From NCBI GenBank assembly GCA_004294445.1, contig REAZ01000004.1, positions 62,001 through 126,000 on the forward strand: a DNA stretch of 64,000 nt, given 5' to 3'. Source of the stretch: Cytophagales bacterium (GTDB lineage: Bacteria; Bacteroidota; Bacteroidia; Cytophagales; Thermoflexibacteraceae). Of this stretch, positions 41,801-51,334 are shown piece by piece (position 1 is the stretch's first letter; every line of letters starts with the position of its first letter). Under the pieces are notes generated by a model. The model saw nothing but the letters and a program-made list of their open reading frames with translations. It was not told the DNA's origin and searched no databases. The translations under genes were made by a program, and so were the position numbers.

Positions 41801-44800
41801 CTGCCCACTGATTTTCAGGTGCCATTGTACCACCTCCTTTTACAGTATTGGCATCTGTTTCCAAGCTCATGTCGCTTTGTCTTAGGGCTGCGGTTACTCC
41901 TCCATACTCTGTGCTAAATCCGTAAGGCGTATTGAGCCTAAGCACAGCCGTAGCCCCATTTGCCAATACATAACTCCTTGTTTTCTGCCTTCTTAACTGT
42001 GCTGCATTCGGAGTTGCCAAACTTCCATAAGGAGGAGAATACGGGCTAAACGTAATATCGGGTGTAATAGTGCCATAAGGGTTACCTGTCGACTCAAAAG
42101 GAATCATACCTTCAGAATTAGGGTCGTTAGGGTCAGGCATAGAGGCAGGGAAAACGGGTGTATCCAAAGAAGTAGTGCCACTGCTTCTTTGCCCACCCCA
42201 TACTCCTGCTGTAAATGTACCGTTAAAAACTAAGTTTTTCACACAGTTGGCGTAAGGGCGAGGATTTTTGGTACAGCCCGTACACTCCACCACTATTTTT
42301 ACAGGTGAAGTCGTTACCGTTCCGCACCCTCCCGTACCCGTATTGACCACGCAATAGAGGTCATACAAGCCTGTGCCTGCATGAAAATGTATATTTGGCG
42401 TGTTGGAAGCAGAGGGAGTGCCATCATTGTCTGTTTTCAACCCATCTCCCTGAAAGGTAACGGCTGTGGCTCCATTGATTTGGTAAGTAGCCCCTGTCGG
42501 GATATACCTCACCCACCACTGATAGGTAGTACCAGAAGGAACAGGTGTGGGAACTCCATTCACTTTGAGGGTTTGCGTGAGTTGGTTGGGTGCCGTAGTG
42601 GTAACGGCTTGCAAATCTGGAACGACATTGTCCGAATTACGCACAATGCCATAAGACCGAATGTTCAAATTAATGGTACTTGGCGTAGAAATCATAGGCG
42701 GATCGGTGCTTACAACACGAATCCTAAAGCCTGTTCCCGAAGCCATGGTAGGGAGTATGTTCTGTGGAATGGTCAGTACGACATTAGGCAAACTGCTCGG
42801 ATTGGTGCTTGATAATGCTCCTATCTGTGTAAAAGAGCTAAAAGAACCATCAGGGCGAGAAAGTTGTATCAGGAACTGATTGCTTGGGTTATAAGCCGAA
42901 TTGGGTGAAGAACTCGATACGGTGGTATAACCCGCATTGGATGCACCCGCATTAGTCGTAATGACAAAAGGTAAACTCGGCAAACAAAGCGCAGCAGTAG
43001 AGCCGCTTAGGTTCGTTTGTGTATAATTATTTACTCTCAGCTCTGATATTGGGTTTATCCTAATATTTTCCAACGTGAAACTGCCTGCCCCACTCTTGAG
43101 AATAAGTTTGAGGCTGTTGAGGGTAACGCCATTATTAGTAACTGCCAAATTATCGAGTCTGCGAATATTGCCTTCCCAAATATCCACTGTATTGGCGGGT
43201 ACATTGTCTGTACCGCCCAAAGGGGTTGTGTAGGTAATAGATGCTCCAGAGGTATTGATTACCCAAGTAATTTTCCTACGACTCGTAGTAGTATTGGGTG
43301 TAAAATTATTGATGGCTGTGGTATTGGCTGTCCCCTGATGGGTAATACTGATATTGCTACTTCCCCCAAACCCGAAGGACAAGCGAGAAGCTACGTTTGC
43401 ACCTGTTTGCACGTCGTCATCTGCTAAAAGATTGCCTATAACCATAAAGCCCGCATCCACAGCAGAAACATTGTTCACTGTACCGACAACATCAAAGCGA
43501 ACTATGGCAGCATTAGGCACATCAGGAATATTGAGTGTGCGAACTGCGCGGACAGAACCGCTACTCCCTCGCTCTAAGCTGATGTCGCTCAAACTGCTAC
43601 TTGTTATACTATTTTGCTGGTCGTCATCTGATATATAGATGCGGTTGAATCTCCCCGAAAAATTGCTGGCGTAGGGTGCGCCAGGAGGGTCATTAGAAAG
43701 ACCAGGTCCATTAAACGCAGGAAGCTGATTGGCTGAAATGGTATTGGTATTGGCGTTGTAGGTATAGTTACACCTTCTGCCAACATCTGCCTTGAAATTA
43801 AGCAAACGACCAGTAGTCCCGTTTACTATCATGTCTGTTCTGACCGTAGTAACCAAGCCACGACTCACCCTGAGCAGGTTTCTTACTTCGTACCGAGTAG
43901 TACCTACATCTATTGTTTTAGTACCACCATTGGTAACTTGTAGGTTAAAATAAGTGGCGGGATAGATAGTTTGGTTGCCTGGGAAGTCATAATCTACCTG
44001 ATTGTTATTAGCAGTTGCATCCAAAGCACTCGTCGCCCCTACAAAAGGTAGCTGACTACTTCTGTACCTGAGATAACCATTAGTGGAGTTGGTGAAAACA
44101 CTACCCGAAGCACCGTCCGAAAAAATAGTTTTACTAATAATCACTTCACTGGTATTTACCAAACTGGCATTACCGAGAAGACTCAAATTCTCCGCAACGG
44201 TAATAGGCGTGCTTACATTTAGTTTGGTGCTATTAGATGCGGTTAATTTGAAAAACGAAATTGGGTTATTAAAAGTAGTACTAGGGAATGTGCCTGCAAT
44301 AATATTACTCACTCCGCTAATGCTTGCTGTCCCTCCCGCACTGAATGTAATTTCACTTGGTGTAGTTGCCGAAAAGACATTTGTTGTTAGTGTGCCTGTA
44401 TTTCTAAAACTATTGGTAATGCTGAAGTCCTTGCTCGTAGTCACTGCTGTACCCGAATTAACATTCATCACGACGTTATAAAAAGAATAATTAGCAGGGG
44501 ATGCTGCCCCCGTAATGCTTCTCAATGCTACATTGTCCCTGAAAGTAACGCTACCCTCAGTCGGTGTAAAAGTGCCGTGATTAATGAAATTGCCCGTCAA
44601 ACTAATATTGCTATTTGCATTGGCAGTAAGGGTAGCCCCGTTTTCAATCACAAGGTTACCAATAGGGGTAGTAGCTGCCATAGCTATATCAGTAGTAACA
44701 GTATGCCCTGTACGAATGATGAAAGATGCATTATTTGATACAGTTCCAGGAATAATAGTCGCCTTTACCCACTGAGACGCAGGATTAAAAAACTGCCACG

Positions 44801-47800
44801 TATTGAGGTTGTTCCAATTACCTGAGGCTACGGTGCGATAAGAAGCAAGCCCTACCAAAGTAAAAGTGCTGGTATTAGTAACTACATTGATAGTGCCTGT
44901 GTTAGTGATGCCCGTAGCTGTGTGAATATTGTTGATAGTCCCTGCATTGCTAATCCCTACTGCGGTATGTACCTTGATGTTGTACCCTACGCCACCCGCA
45001 GCGGGGAAAGTAAGTGTACCGCCCGCATTTACTTGCAGGCTTCTGAGGTCAGCATAAGGACTTACGTCCACAGTTACCGTAAAGCCGCTTGCTATGATTA
45101 CTTTTGAGGTTGGCGTATTTACTGGGGGCTGTCTTACACCAGGGTAGTTGCCTGCTGTAGCGTTTGTGTACGGACCCGCCTCCACAGCAGCAACCTCCCA
45201 TGTATTAAAATCACTCCAATTTCCTGAGGCTCTTGACCTGTAGAATCTATCGCCTAAGTACTCGAGCTTCGCTATAAGGAGGGCAGCCACCGTGCCACAT
45301 TCTCCATTCACCACAGTTCTACCGTTCAAATTAATAGGATATAATGCGGATCCATCACTAAGCGTACCTCCGCTTAATACATAGATGTCAAATAGGTTAT
45401 TGGCGGGGTTGGCATTAAAAGTAATGTTATGACCTGTCCGAATGATGGTGTTCTGCCCGTTTACAGGGGCTAAAGCACCAGGCGTAAGCCCAGCAAAAGG
45501 AGCCACCCAAGTAGTACCATTAAACTGTTGCCAACTCCCTGTAGCATTCCAATTCCCTGTCGCTACATTGCTTCGGTAGTCTAAGTTTTGGAGACGAATA
45601 AATCTATCTGCGGATAAGTTATCAAGAGCAGGAGAAGTGGGTGCAGTACCTAATAAAGTAAAATTACCTCGCATAGTGAGGTTATTACAAGCAGTAATAT
45701 TTAGCACTCCACCGTTTTCTATGCGCAGGGCATTGATGTCTTCGGCGGGGCTTATGTTATGCCCTACAGTATGCGTTCTTCTGACATATACCGAGCCATA
45801 AGCCGCAGTTGTCTGCCCTGGATAGTCAGTAGCTGCTGCCCAAGTAGTCCCATTAAAACGTTGCCAAGTGGTCGTAACACTCCAGTTGGAACTTGCGATG
45901 CTTCTGTAGTCATTCGTAGCTACTACATAATAGTCCCCATTATTTGCTGTATAAGTGCCGTTTACTGTAATGGCATTTCTTGCCCTTAGGCTACCCGGTG
46001 ATGAAAAAAGAATCAAATAAGTAGCTCCACTTTCTACAAATAGCCTCCCTATGTCATTCAAGGGCGTGAGGTCGAGCGTAACAGTATGTGTATTTCGCAC
46101 AAATACGCGCGAGGTATTGCTTGTTGGGTCTGCAACTCCGGGGTAGTCTGTTGAGGCTACCCAAGTGCTATTGACGAATTTTTCCCAAGTCGCATTAGTA
46201 GCCCAATTGCCTGTGCCTGTACTGCGGTAGTCGCCATTTACTATTACTATCACGTTGGTAGCGCAATCAACGCAAGTACCTCCGCTAATCGTATGGGCAG
46301 TGCGCGAGCGTATGGTGTTCGCATTTGTTCCCATTGTACCATTAAAGGTGAGCGTTCCTATGATGGTTACATTTTGTATATCGTTGAGTGGTGAAACATC
46401 TGTAGTTACGCTATGCCCAGTAAGAATGCTCACTCTTGGCGGCTTGGTAGCAAAGTTTTGCCCTGGGTAGTCAGATGCTGCTCCCCATCCCGAATTACTA
46501 AACTTTTCCCAAGTGCTTGGGCTACTCCAGTTGCCTGTAGCCACACTGCGGTAGTCGCCGAGGTTGGCATAGTTAAGCAAACCTGTACCAATGAGGTTTA
46601 CTGTTCCAAAAATGGAAGAAGCACCCTCTGCTGTAAGTGTAACGCCCGTATTGACAGTAATAGTAGCAGGTTGCTCTAATCTAAATCTATCAATGGCATT
46701 AGGGGGAGTAGCGGTAACTGTGGTGGTGCCTGTTCTTACAAATACTTCTTCTCCTGCCGCAGGATTTTGCCCAGGGTAAACTGTAGCAGCTACCCAATTC
46801 GTACCGTCAAAGCGTTCCCATGTTGTTGTCAAATTCCACGTACCACCGCCCACAACCGTGCGAAAGTCATTCGTATTCACTTGGAAAGCCTCTCCTATGC
46901 CAGCAGTATAAGTACCGCAGTTGGTAAAAGTGCCTCTGTAACGAATATCAAAAAGTCCTGTAATAGTAAGTGAGCCAGTACTTTCTATGAGTAAATCGCG
47001 TGTGTCTTCTATGGGAGTAGCATCTAATGTTACGGCACTCCTGATGATTACATTTTTGACATTGCTTGCGTCTTGTCCAGGGAAGGCAGTTGCTGCCCCC
47101 CAAGCCGTGCCATTGAACTGCTCCCAAGTGCCTATCGTTCCCCAACTTCCGCCGCCTGCCGCACTTCTAAAATCGCCAACGCTCAAGACTATATATGTAC
47201 CCAAGGTAGGAAAGTAAGCACCATTAATAGTAGGGGTAGCCAACAATTTCAAATTATTACAAACAAGGGAAATTTGGAAAATGCCGCCTTTTTCTACAAA
47301 AAGTGTATGTGTTTCATTAGCAGGCGTAACATCTAATTCAACGGTATGCCCATACCTAATAAAAATTTTGGGTGTACCCACCACAGCATTCTGCCCTGGA
47401 TAATCCGTAGCATTTATCCATTTGGTGCCATTGAACTGTTCCCAAGTGCCAGTTGCTCCCCAATTTCCTGTAGCTTTGCTTCTATAGTCATTCGTATTGA
47501 CTTTTACAGTTGCGGAACCAGGGCAACTTGTGCAAGAGCCTTCATACCTTACTGTATTTCCAGTAACAACCCCCATCGTGCCTACAACAGAGAGAGAACC
47601 AATATCTTCGAGTGGACTAATATCAAGCGTAACATTATGTCCTGTTTGAATGGTTACTACCTGGGTTGCTGAGGGCGGTGCCTCTCCGGGGTATTGGGTA
47701 GCAGCAAAGAAAGTAGTACCTCCATCTGTAGATGCTTGCCAAACTGTAATATCGCTCCAGTCGCCACCAGATATAGAACGATAGTTAGTAATTCCGTAAG

Positions 47801-48782
47801 AAATATCAGCAAGACTATTGACCATACCGCAGTTTTTTAAGGTCGTTACAGCAAGAGCATTTCCGCCTGTAGTGATTGTTCCGCCGCTTGCTACATAGAT
47901 ATTGCCAGCAAGATTACTTACAGGTGCGGGTAATGTCATGACGTTTGAAACTATCACATCTCTATCTCTGTTAGTTGTGTTTGCGTTCAGACCTGGCGTT
48001 TCAGTAGCTGCTATCCATGCTCCCGCACTATATTTCTCCCACTTACTCGCATCTGTCCAGCTACCTCCTCCTATAGTTCTCATATCGTCATTATTTAGTA
48101 CGATGAGTTTGCCCAAACTTGGTGTATAGTTTCCGAATATGTTTGCAACCCTTGCCATGAGTACATTACACGAGTTTGTTAATAAAGTTCCGCCGTCTTC
48201 TATGACTAATTTATCTAACTCATTAGGGGGAGTAGCACTCAAAGCCATCTCTGTCCCCGCACGCACAAATACCTGAGCGGTACCAGGAACAACCTCACCG
48301 GGATAGGTAGTGGCATTAGCCCAAGCACCACCTGAATATTGTTCCCAGTTAGATGGCTCGTTCCAATCTGTGGAACTCACGCTTCGGTAGTCCCCATTTG
48401 CTATCTGATACAGTTTGGTAGCACAGTCTGGGCAAGTGCCAGCATTAGCGAGTATCCCTGTGTAGCGAAGATTAGTATAGGTGCTGAAAGAAAGGGTGCC
48501 AGCAGCAAGAATATCTATGTTGGTAAGATCTTCCCACACAGAAATATTGGCTACTACATTGTGTTGTATAGTAACTTTGGTCGGAGAAGTAGCGGCGGCG
48601 GGATAAACACCAGCAGAATCTACCCATGCTGTTCCGTTATACACTTGCCAAGTCCCAGATTCAGACCAAAGCCCGTTCGCCCTCGATCGGTAATCACCAG
48701 CAGTTTGGGCAAATAATTGTTCGGCGCTCGATAGCAAAAAGCATACGCTAAAAATAAATAAAAGCCGTTTTGTAGAAATCAT
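38874..48782 (-). CDS. Giant T9SS-secreted repeat protein
   Basis: About 3300 residues. The ATG at 48780-48782 starts a clean signal peptide (MISTKRLLFIFSVCFLLSSA, cut near EQLFAQ); an ATG at 48821 would add 13 residues. Then come 13 tandem units of about 107 residues, each opening DYRS...GNW...TWE.F.G..W..AT.YPGQ. A middle region of beta-rich, Thr/Asn-rich sequence follows. Next is a domain with FNGTFTAGVW and KVRKNTDYVFSFWAVN resembling a carbohydrate-binding jelly roll, and a last unit like the repeats (FNTDWFNPDNWGNC). The end, from PLPVEFLSFDAF to GFYTLIVATPKENYVRKLVV, is a type A T9SS sorting domain. It is probably a surface adhesin or structural fibre. It has its own terminator; the promoter is unclear. 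Confidence 0.9.
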   Translation of the reverse strand: MISTKRLLFIFSVCFLLSSAEQLFAQTAGDYRSRANGLWSESGTWQVYNGTAWVDSAGVYPAAATSPTKVTIQHNVVANISVWEDLTNIDILAAGTLSFSTYTNLRYTGILANAGTCPDCATKLYQIANGDYRSVSSTDWNEPSNWEQYSGGAWANATTYPGEVVPGTAQVFVRAGTEMALSATPPNELDKLVIEDGGTLLTNSCNVLMARVANIFGNYTPSLGKLIVLNNDDMRTIGGGSWTDASKWEKYSAGAWIAATETPGLNANTTNRDRDVIVSNVMTLPAPVSNLAGNIYVASGGTITTGGNALAVTTLKNCGMVNSLADISYGITNYRSISGGDWSDITVWQASTDGGTTFFAATQYPGEAPPSATQVVTIQTGHNVTLDISPLEDIGSLSVVGTMGVVTGNTVRYEGSCTSCPGSATVKVNTNDYRSKATGNWGATGTWEQFNGTKWINATDYPGQNAVVGTPKIFIRYGHTVELDVTPANETHTLFVEKGGIFQISLVCNNLKLLATPTINGAYFPTLGTYIVLSVGDFRSAAGGGSWGTIGTWEQFNGTAWGAATAFPGQDASNVKNVIIRSAVTLDATPIEDTRDLLIESTGSLTITGLFDIRYRGTFTNCGTYTAGIGEAFQVNTNDFRTVVGGGTWNLTTTWERFDGTNWVAATVYPGQNPAAGEEVFVRTGTTTVTATPPNAIDRFRLEQPATITVNTGVTLTAEGASSIFGTVNLIGTGLLNYANLGDYRSVATGNWSSPSTWEKFSNSGWGAASDYPGQNFATKPPRVSILTGHSVTTDVSPLNDIQNVTIIGTLTFNGTMGTNANTIRSRTAHTISGGTCVDCATNVIVIVNGDYRSTGTGNWATNATWEKFVNSTWVASTDYPGVADPTSNTSRVFVRNTHTVTLDLTPLNDIGRLFVESGATYLILFSSPGSLRARNAITVNGTYTANNGDYYVVATNDYRSIASSNWSVTTTWQRFNGTTWAAATDYPGQTTAAYGSVYVRRTHTVGHNISPAEDINALRIENGGVLNITACNNLTMRGNFTLLGTAPTSPALDNLSADRFIRLQNLDYRSNVATGNWNATGSWQQFNGTTWVAPFAGLTPGALAPVNGQNTIIRTGHNITFNANPANNLFDIYVLSGGTLSDGSALYPINLNGRTVVNGECGTVAALLIAKLEYLGDRFYRSRASGNWSDFNTWEVAAVEAGPYTNATAGNYPGVRQPPVNTPTSKVIIASGFTVTVDVSPYADLRSLQVNAGGTLTFPAAGGVGYNIKVHTAVGISNAGTINNIHTATGITNTGTINVVTNTSTFTLVGLASYRTVASGNWNNLNTWQFFNPASQWVKATIIPGTVSNNASFIIRTGHTVTTDIAMAATTPIGNLVIENGATLTANANSNISLTGNFINHGTFTPTEGSVTFRDNVALRSITGAASPANYSFYNVVMNVNSGTAVTTSKDFSITNSFRNTGTLTTNVFSATTPSEITFSAGGTASISGVSNIIAGTFPSTTFNNPISFFKLTASNSTKLNVSTPITVAENLSLLGNASLVNTSEVIISKTIFSDGASGSVFTNSTNGYLRYRSSQLPFVGATSALDATANNNQVDYDFPGNQTIYPATYFNLQVTNGGTKTIDVGTTRYEVRNLLRVSRGLVTTVRTDMIVNGTTGRLLNFKADVGRRCNYTYNANTNTISANQLPAFNGPGLSNDPPGAPYASNFSGRFNRIYISDDDQQNSITSSSLSDISLERGSSGSVRAVRTLNIPDVPNAAIVRFDVVGTVNNVSAVDAGFMVIGNLLADDDVQTGANVASRLSFGFGGSSNISITHQGTANTTAINNFTPNTTTSRRKITWVINTSGASITYTTPLGGTDNVPANTVDIWEGNIRRLDNLAVTNNGVTLNSLKLILKSGAGSFTLENIRINPISELRVNNYTQTNLSGSTAALCLPSLPFVITTNAGASNAGYTTVSSSSPNSAYNPSNQFLIQLSRPDGSFSSFTQIGALSSTNPSSLPNVVLTIPQNILPTMASGTGFRIRVVSTDPPMISTPSTINLNIRSYGIVRNSDNVVPDLQAVTTTAPNQLTQTLKVNGVPTPVPSGTTYQWWVRYIPTGATYQINGATAVTFQGDGLKTDNDGTPSASNTPNIHFHAGTGLYDLYCVVNTGTGGCGTVTTSPVKIVVECTGCTKNPRPYANCVKNLVFNGTFTAGVWGGQRSSGTTSLDTPVFPASMPDPNDPNSEGMIPFESTGNPYGTITPDITFSPYSPPYGSLATPNAAQLRRQKTRSYVLANGATAVLRLNTPYGFSTEYGGVTAALRQSDMSLETDANTVKGGGTMAPENQWAVTAQPRFYMGDVCDADGTDYSGSRNPAGGGSLWGSAATGTTWNYTSAGTGVSIAPNIPSGGRGGPPFTALPIQVTSYNGNNNPNYTLANIRTYPYNSSPSGGRLEIANGDYGTAAKMWTQRFKVRKNTDYVFSFWAVNLNSISAIYGVFANCTQIGNNLLLQGNDLRCVWQQYTYLWNSGELTTVEFSVRNISTVRSGNDLGIDDIMFYRCDGNTNIFPSANKFLWRGFNTDWFNPDNWGNCVLPDCDADVIIPAESTNPAASSLLGTYYFPIIQASANTSVPNAYTGGHPAYDLTNARNINTSNLAKVRTLTIEHGATLTIKTEAGPKPWNLDICGDLIAKKNAAADPDIMIDWLKTLDVGTANDYRSSITFTSTAGQLAAQTASGVFTPTIISGDFLYKDGSINNPFPNLIIRKQSVNQIVQLSDDIDIYGNFALVDGTFDANGKSMRFQGDNFISGADNTDAFNPKGIGNQFFNYPPLLPTFLNDESGSGPNTLSGASFVHNNGTVTFSKAAAGDQSYYRSGKLATLCPTCAQEFYNLIVNEPALTSNLDIIRGDLIIDKTLTLTNGYITGKLSTGAREVYLTDSDPATSLVGGSANSYIVTTNDGYTASETNLKLRRDINGADFATKSYKFPVGGDASGAGNVGVLQGYRELNFKQNTALTGGAVSVRAYFDARNASVAYTTPKLPGTRFDVCSGNSLLYDFCTGGYWDLKPLNVNGTEVSLTSGISYNLNMPSIPSAFTCGTPTLVTFAKRSDEADNWGFGNSCYIDPATRNTFTTFTKFSPVSTVSPLPVEFLSFDAFKNNLAVDVKWETISERNSSHFIVQRSTDGKNFVAIGRVEARGNATSNIKYIFVDEKPVQGINYYRLLQVDLDGKETLTKVVSVTFDGEGQELQVFPNPSSEGIGFNLILPRAAAGNEIEIRMMDALGRQMFFQRFKFEGGVIQLPADFAKGFYTLIVATPKENYVRKLVVK
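44600..48700 (-). repeat. Thirteen tandem ~107-residue repeats in the giant protein
   Basis: Unit starts are recognisable by DYRS, DFRS, DMRT or SYRT followed by a Trp-rich segment. Units 1, 4 and 8 share a late Cys pair (CPDCAT, CTSCPGSAT, CVDCAT). Units 2, 5 and 9 share a different later part, so a higher-order period of three to four units is superimposed. At DNA level the copies are diverged, so the array is old. Confidence 0.85.
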
Positions 48783-49075
48783 ATTTGTTGTAAGGTAAGT
48801 ATATTTGCTCATATTTCTCATATCTTTCTGATTTTCTTTCTTAAATATATATTTCCAATAACAATAATCATGTCAATAGGTGGTAGAATAATTATATTTT
48901 ATACACAAATATAGTGATATTTTGTTAAACGAGAGGTGGGTAACAAAGGTTAGCAATGATAAGTTATGTAAGATTAAAAGCGCATTGTCGAAAATGTAAT
49001 ATTTAATATGATAATACTGAAGTTCCAAACCTTAAATATTTTCCTTTCATTCCAGCACCTCTAATGTTATATTTA

Positions 49076-51241
49076 TTATTGTCTTAAAGCATAGGCAACA
49101 TAACTATCCCCAGACCTTGTTCCCATTTTTCCACCACCTGCCGCTACTACTATGTATTGCTTTCCCTTAATTTGATAAGTAGCGGGCGTGGCATAAGCAC
49201 CTGCGGGGAGTTTAGTTTCCCACAAAATCATGCCATTTGCCTTGTCAAAAGCCCTAAATTTCTCATCTTTACTTGCCCCAATGAATAACAAACCTCCTTT
49301 GGTAACTACTGCTCCTCCGTAGTTTTCTGTACCTGTAACAGCTATTCCTTGTTTTGTTAGCTCCTCAAATTCGCCCAGAGGAACTTTCCATAAGATTTTT
49401 CCACTGTTCAAATCTATGGCATTGAGCGTTCCCCAAGGAGGGCGGATAGCAGGATAGCCGTTTTGGTCAAGAAAACGATTATAACCTGTAGTTGTGTAAG
49501 GAATTTCCACTTTTTTTACCGTTTGTTTTGCCATCACTTTTGTACCCACTTCTTGTTTTTGTACTATTTCCAACAAAAAAGCAATCAGTGCATTTTTTTC
49601 ATCATCTGCAATGTGCTTAAAAGCAGGCATCATGCCTTTCCCATTGTTGAGTAACTGAAGTATTTCTGCTTGTTTATACTTTTTGTTTAACCCTAAAAGT
49701 GACGGGTAGCTTCCGCTTGTGTTCCCTTCCCTATTTGCTCCGTGGCAGGCTAAACAATTCTTGCTATAAACACTTTTTCCTACTTCGGCAAGTGTTTGCG
49801 GTATATCGCCTTTTTGGTCTATGTCTATGATGGTCAGAATCCAAGGCATTTCATTTGCATTTACATACAATATGCCCGTTTCCTCGTCAAAAGAAGCCCC
49901 TCCCCATTCTGCCCCACCGTCAAATCCGGGTAAAATAATAGTACCTTGCTTGCTCGGCGGAATAAATCGTTGTCCCGTTTTTGTCTTTTGCCAGATTTCT
50001 TTCACGTAATTGTGGGCTTCGGGCGAAATATTGGTGATTTCTTCCTCCGTAAATACCTGACGTGCAAATGGTTCAGGCTTAGTAGGAACGGGCTGTGTAG
50101 GGTGCGACTGCTCTCCTGCCAACTCTGAAGCAGGGGCAGGAATTTCCTCTATCGGAAAAATAGGCTTACCTGTTTCCCTTTCAAACAAAAAAACAAGCCC
50201 TTGTTTAGTGATTTGGGCTACAGCGTCTATTTTCTTTCCCTCTATGGTAAGGGTTACTAAGTTTGGATTGGCGGGCAAATCTCTGTCCCAAATATCATGA
50301 TGAGTGGTTTGAAAATGCCAAATTCTTTCTCCTGTTGCAGCATTGATGGCTATGAGGCAGTTAGCAAATAAGTTTTCACCCTTGCGATTACCGCCATAAA
50401 AGTCAAAAGCAGCCGAGCCTGTAGGCACAAAGACGATGCCCCTTGCCTCGTCCAAAGCCATACCCGCCCAATTATTTGCTCCGCCTATTTTTTGCCAAGC
50501 AGTAGCATCTTCCCAAGTATCATAACCCATTTCTTTGGGGTGGGGAATGGTATGAAAAATCCATGCTCTTTTTCCTGTCTTGACGTTATAAGCTCTGATA
50601 TGCCCTGGGGCGGCATCAGCACCTTCAGAAAGTCGCATACCTAAAATCAGCAAATCCTTGTAAATAATACCAGGTGTATTAGATACAATAAAAAAGTCTT
50701 TTTTATCATAGTCCAAATCGTCATGCAGGTCTATTTTGCCATTTTTGCCAAAAGAGCGCACGACTTCCCCTGTCTGGGCATCGAGGGCAAAAAGATAAGA
50801 AGCTACGGTAAGCAAAATGCGACTATCTCCACCACTTTCCCAGTAAGTAACACCTCTATTCGTTCCTGCCCAAGCGTTTTCTCCTTCCGTAATTTCCTTG
50901 AGCGGGTCAAAAACCCATAATTCTTTCCCCGTAGCGGCATCTAAGGCAAAAAACTTCTTCATTGGCGAAGATGCGTACAAAATACCATTAACAATAATAG
51001 GCTGACACTGTATTTGTGTCCTATTTGTAATTGTATCCGCATCGCCCGTCCGATATACCCAAGCAACTTCTAAATTTTTTACATTTCCTCTGTTTATCTG
51101 CGTGAGTGCTGAATAACGAGTAGAAGACTTATCGCCTCCGTAAGTTGTCCAATCTTGGTTCGTTGTTTCATTTGACTGACAACTTAGAAGCAAAACGGTT
51201 AAAGTTAGTAAAATAAAGAGTGTCTGTACTGTTTTTCTCAT
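49076..51241 (-). CDS. PQQ-dependent dehydrogenase with inserted cytochrome c domain
   Basis: This 721-residue predicted lipoprotein (signal MRKTVQTLFILLTLTVLLLS, lipidated Cys at 21) has a quinoprotein beta-propeller. Propeller blades carry W-motif repeats such as DAATGKELWVFDP, NVKTGKRAWIFHT and NAATGERIWHFQT. A cytochrome c domain with CLACHG near 495 and axial Met in GKGMMPAF is inserted before the last propeller blades, which resume at PWGTLNAIDLNSGKILWKV. The family is membrane glucose or alcohol dehydrogenase-like. The substrate is unknown. Electrons would pass from PQQ to the inserted haem and on to the respiratory chain. No PQQ synthesis genes are in the window. Confidence 0.9.
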   Translation of the reverse strand: MRKTVQTLFILLTLTVLLLSCQSNETTNQDWTTYGGDKSSTRYSALTQINRGNVKNLEVAWVYRTGDADTITNRTQIQCQPIIVNGILYASSPMKKFFALDAATGKELWVFDPLKEITEGENAWAGTNRGVTYWESGGDSRILLTVASYLFALDAQTGEVVRSFGKNGKIDLHDDLDYDKKDFFIVSNTPGIIYKDLLILGMRLSEGADAAPGHIRAYNVKTGKRAWIFHTIPHPKEMGYDTWEDATAWQKIGGANNWAGMALDEARGIVFVPTGSAAFDFYGGNRKGENLFANCLIAINAATGERIWHFQTTHHDIWDRDLPANPNLVTLTIEGKKIDAVAQITKQGLVFLFERETGKPIFPIEEIPAPASELAGEQSHPTQPVPTKPEPFARQVFTEEEITNISPEAHNYVKEIWQKTKTGQRFIPPSKQGTIILPGFDGGAEWGGASFDEETGILYVNANEMPWILTIIDIDQKGDIPQTLAEVGKSVYSKNCLACHGANREGNTSGSYPSLLGLNKKYKQAEILQLLNNGKGMMPAFKHIADDEKNALIAFLLEIVQKQEVGTKVMAKQTVKKVEIPYTTTGYNRFLDQNGYPAIRPPWGTLNAIDLNSGKILWKVPLGEFEELTKQGIAVTGTENYGGAVVTKGGLLFIGASKDEKFRAFDKANGMILWETKLPAGAYATPATYQIKGKQYIVVAAGGGKMGTRSGDSYVAYALRQ

Positions 51242-51271
51242 TCCGTATCCTTAAATTAGCACTATGACAAA

Positions 51272-51303
51272 AGTAAAAAAAAACCAGATATTAAATCTGG
51301 TTT
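51272..51303 (-). terminator. Terminator of the TetR-ABC1 kinase operon
   Basis: AAACCAGAT (51281-51289) and ATCTGGTTT (51295-51303) pair perfectly. On the minus strand a T-run of about nine follows the stem. Confidence 0.85.
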
Positions 51304-51334
51304 ATGTAAGTTTTTCGTAAAAAAAAGTCTTTTT

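Noticed and set aside
42381-42812. 143-residue open frame opposite the giant protein gene
   Set aside because: It is one of many antisense frames over a Thr/Asn-rich gene, with no start context or family features.
48783-49075. Promoter for the giant protein gene (CAAATATA at 48906-48913 on the plus strand)
   Set aside because: It matches a -7 box on the minus strand, but no TTG lies at the right spacing and the leader would be over 120 bases.
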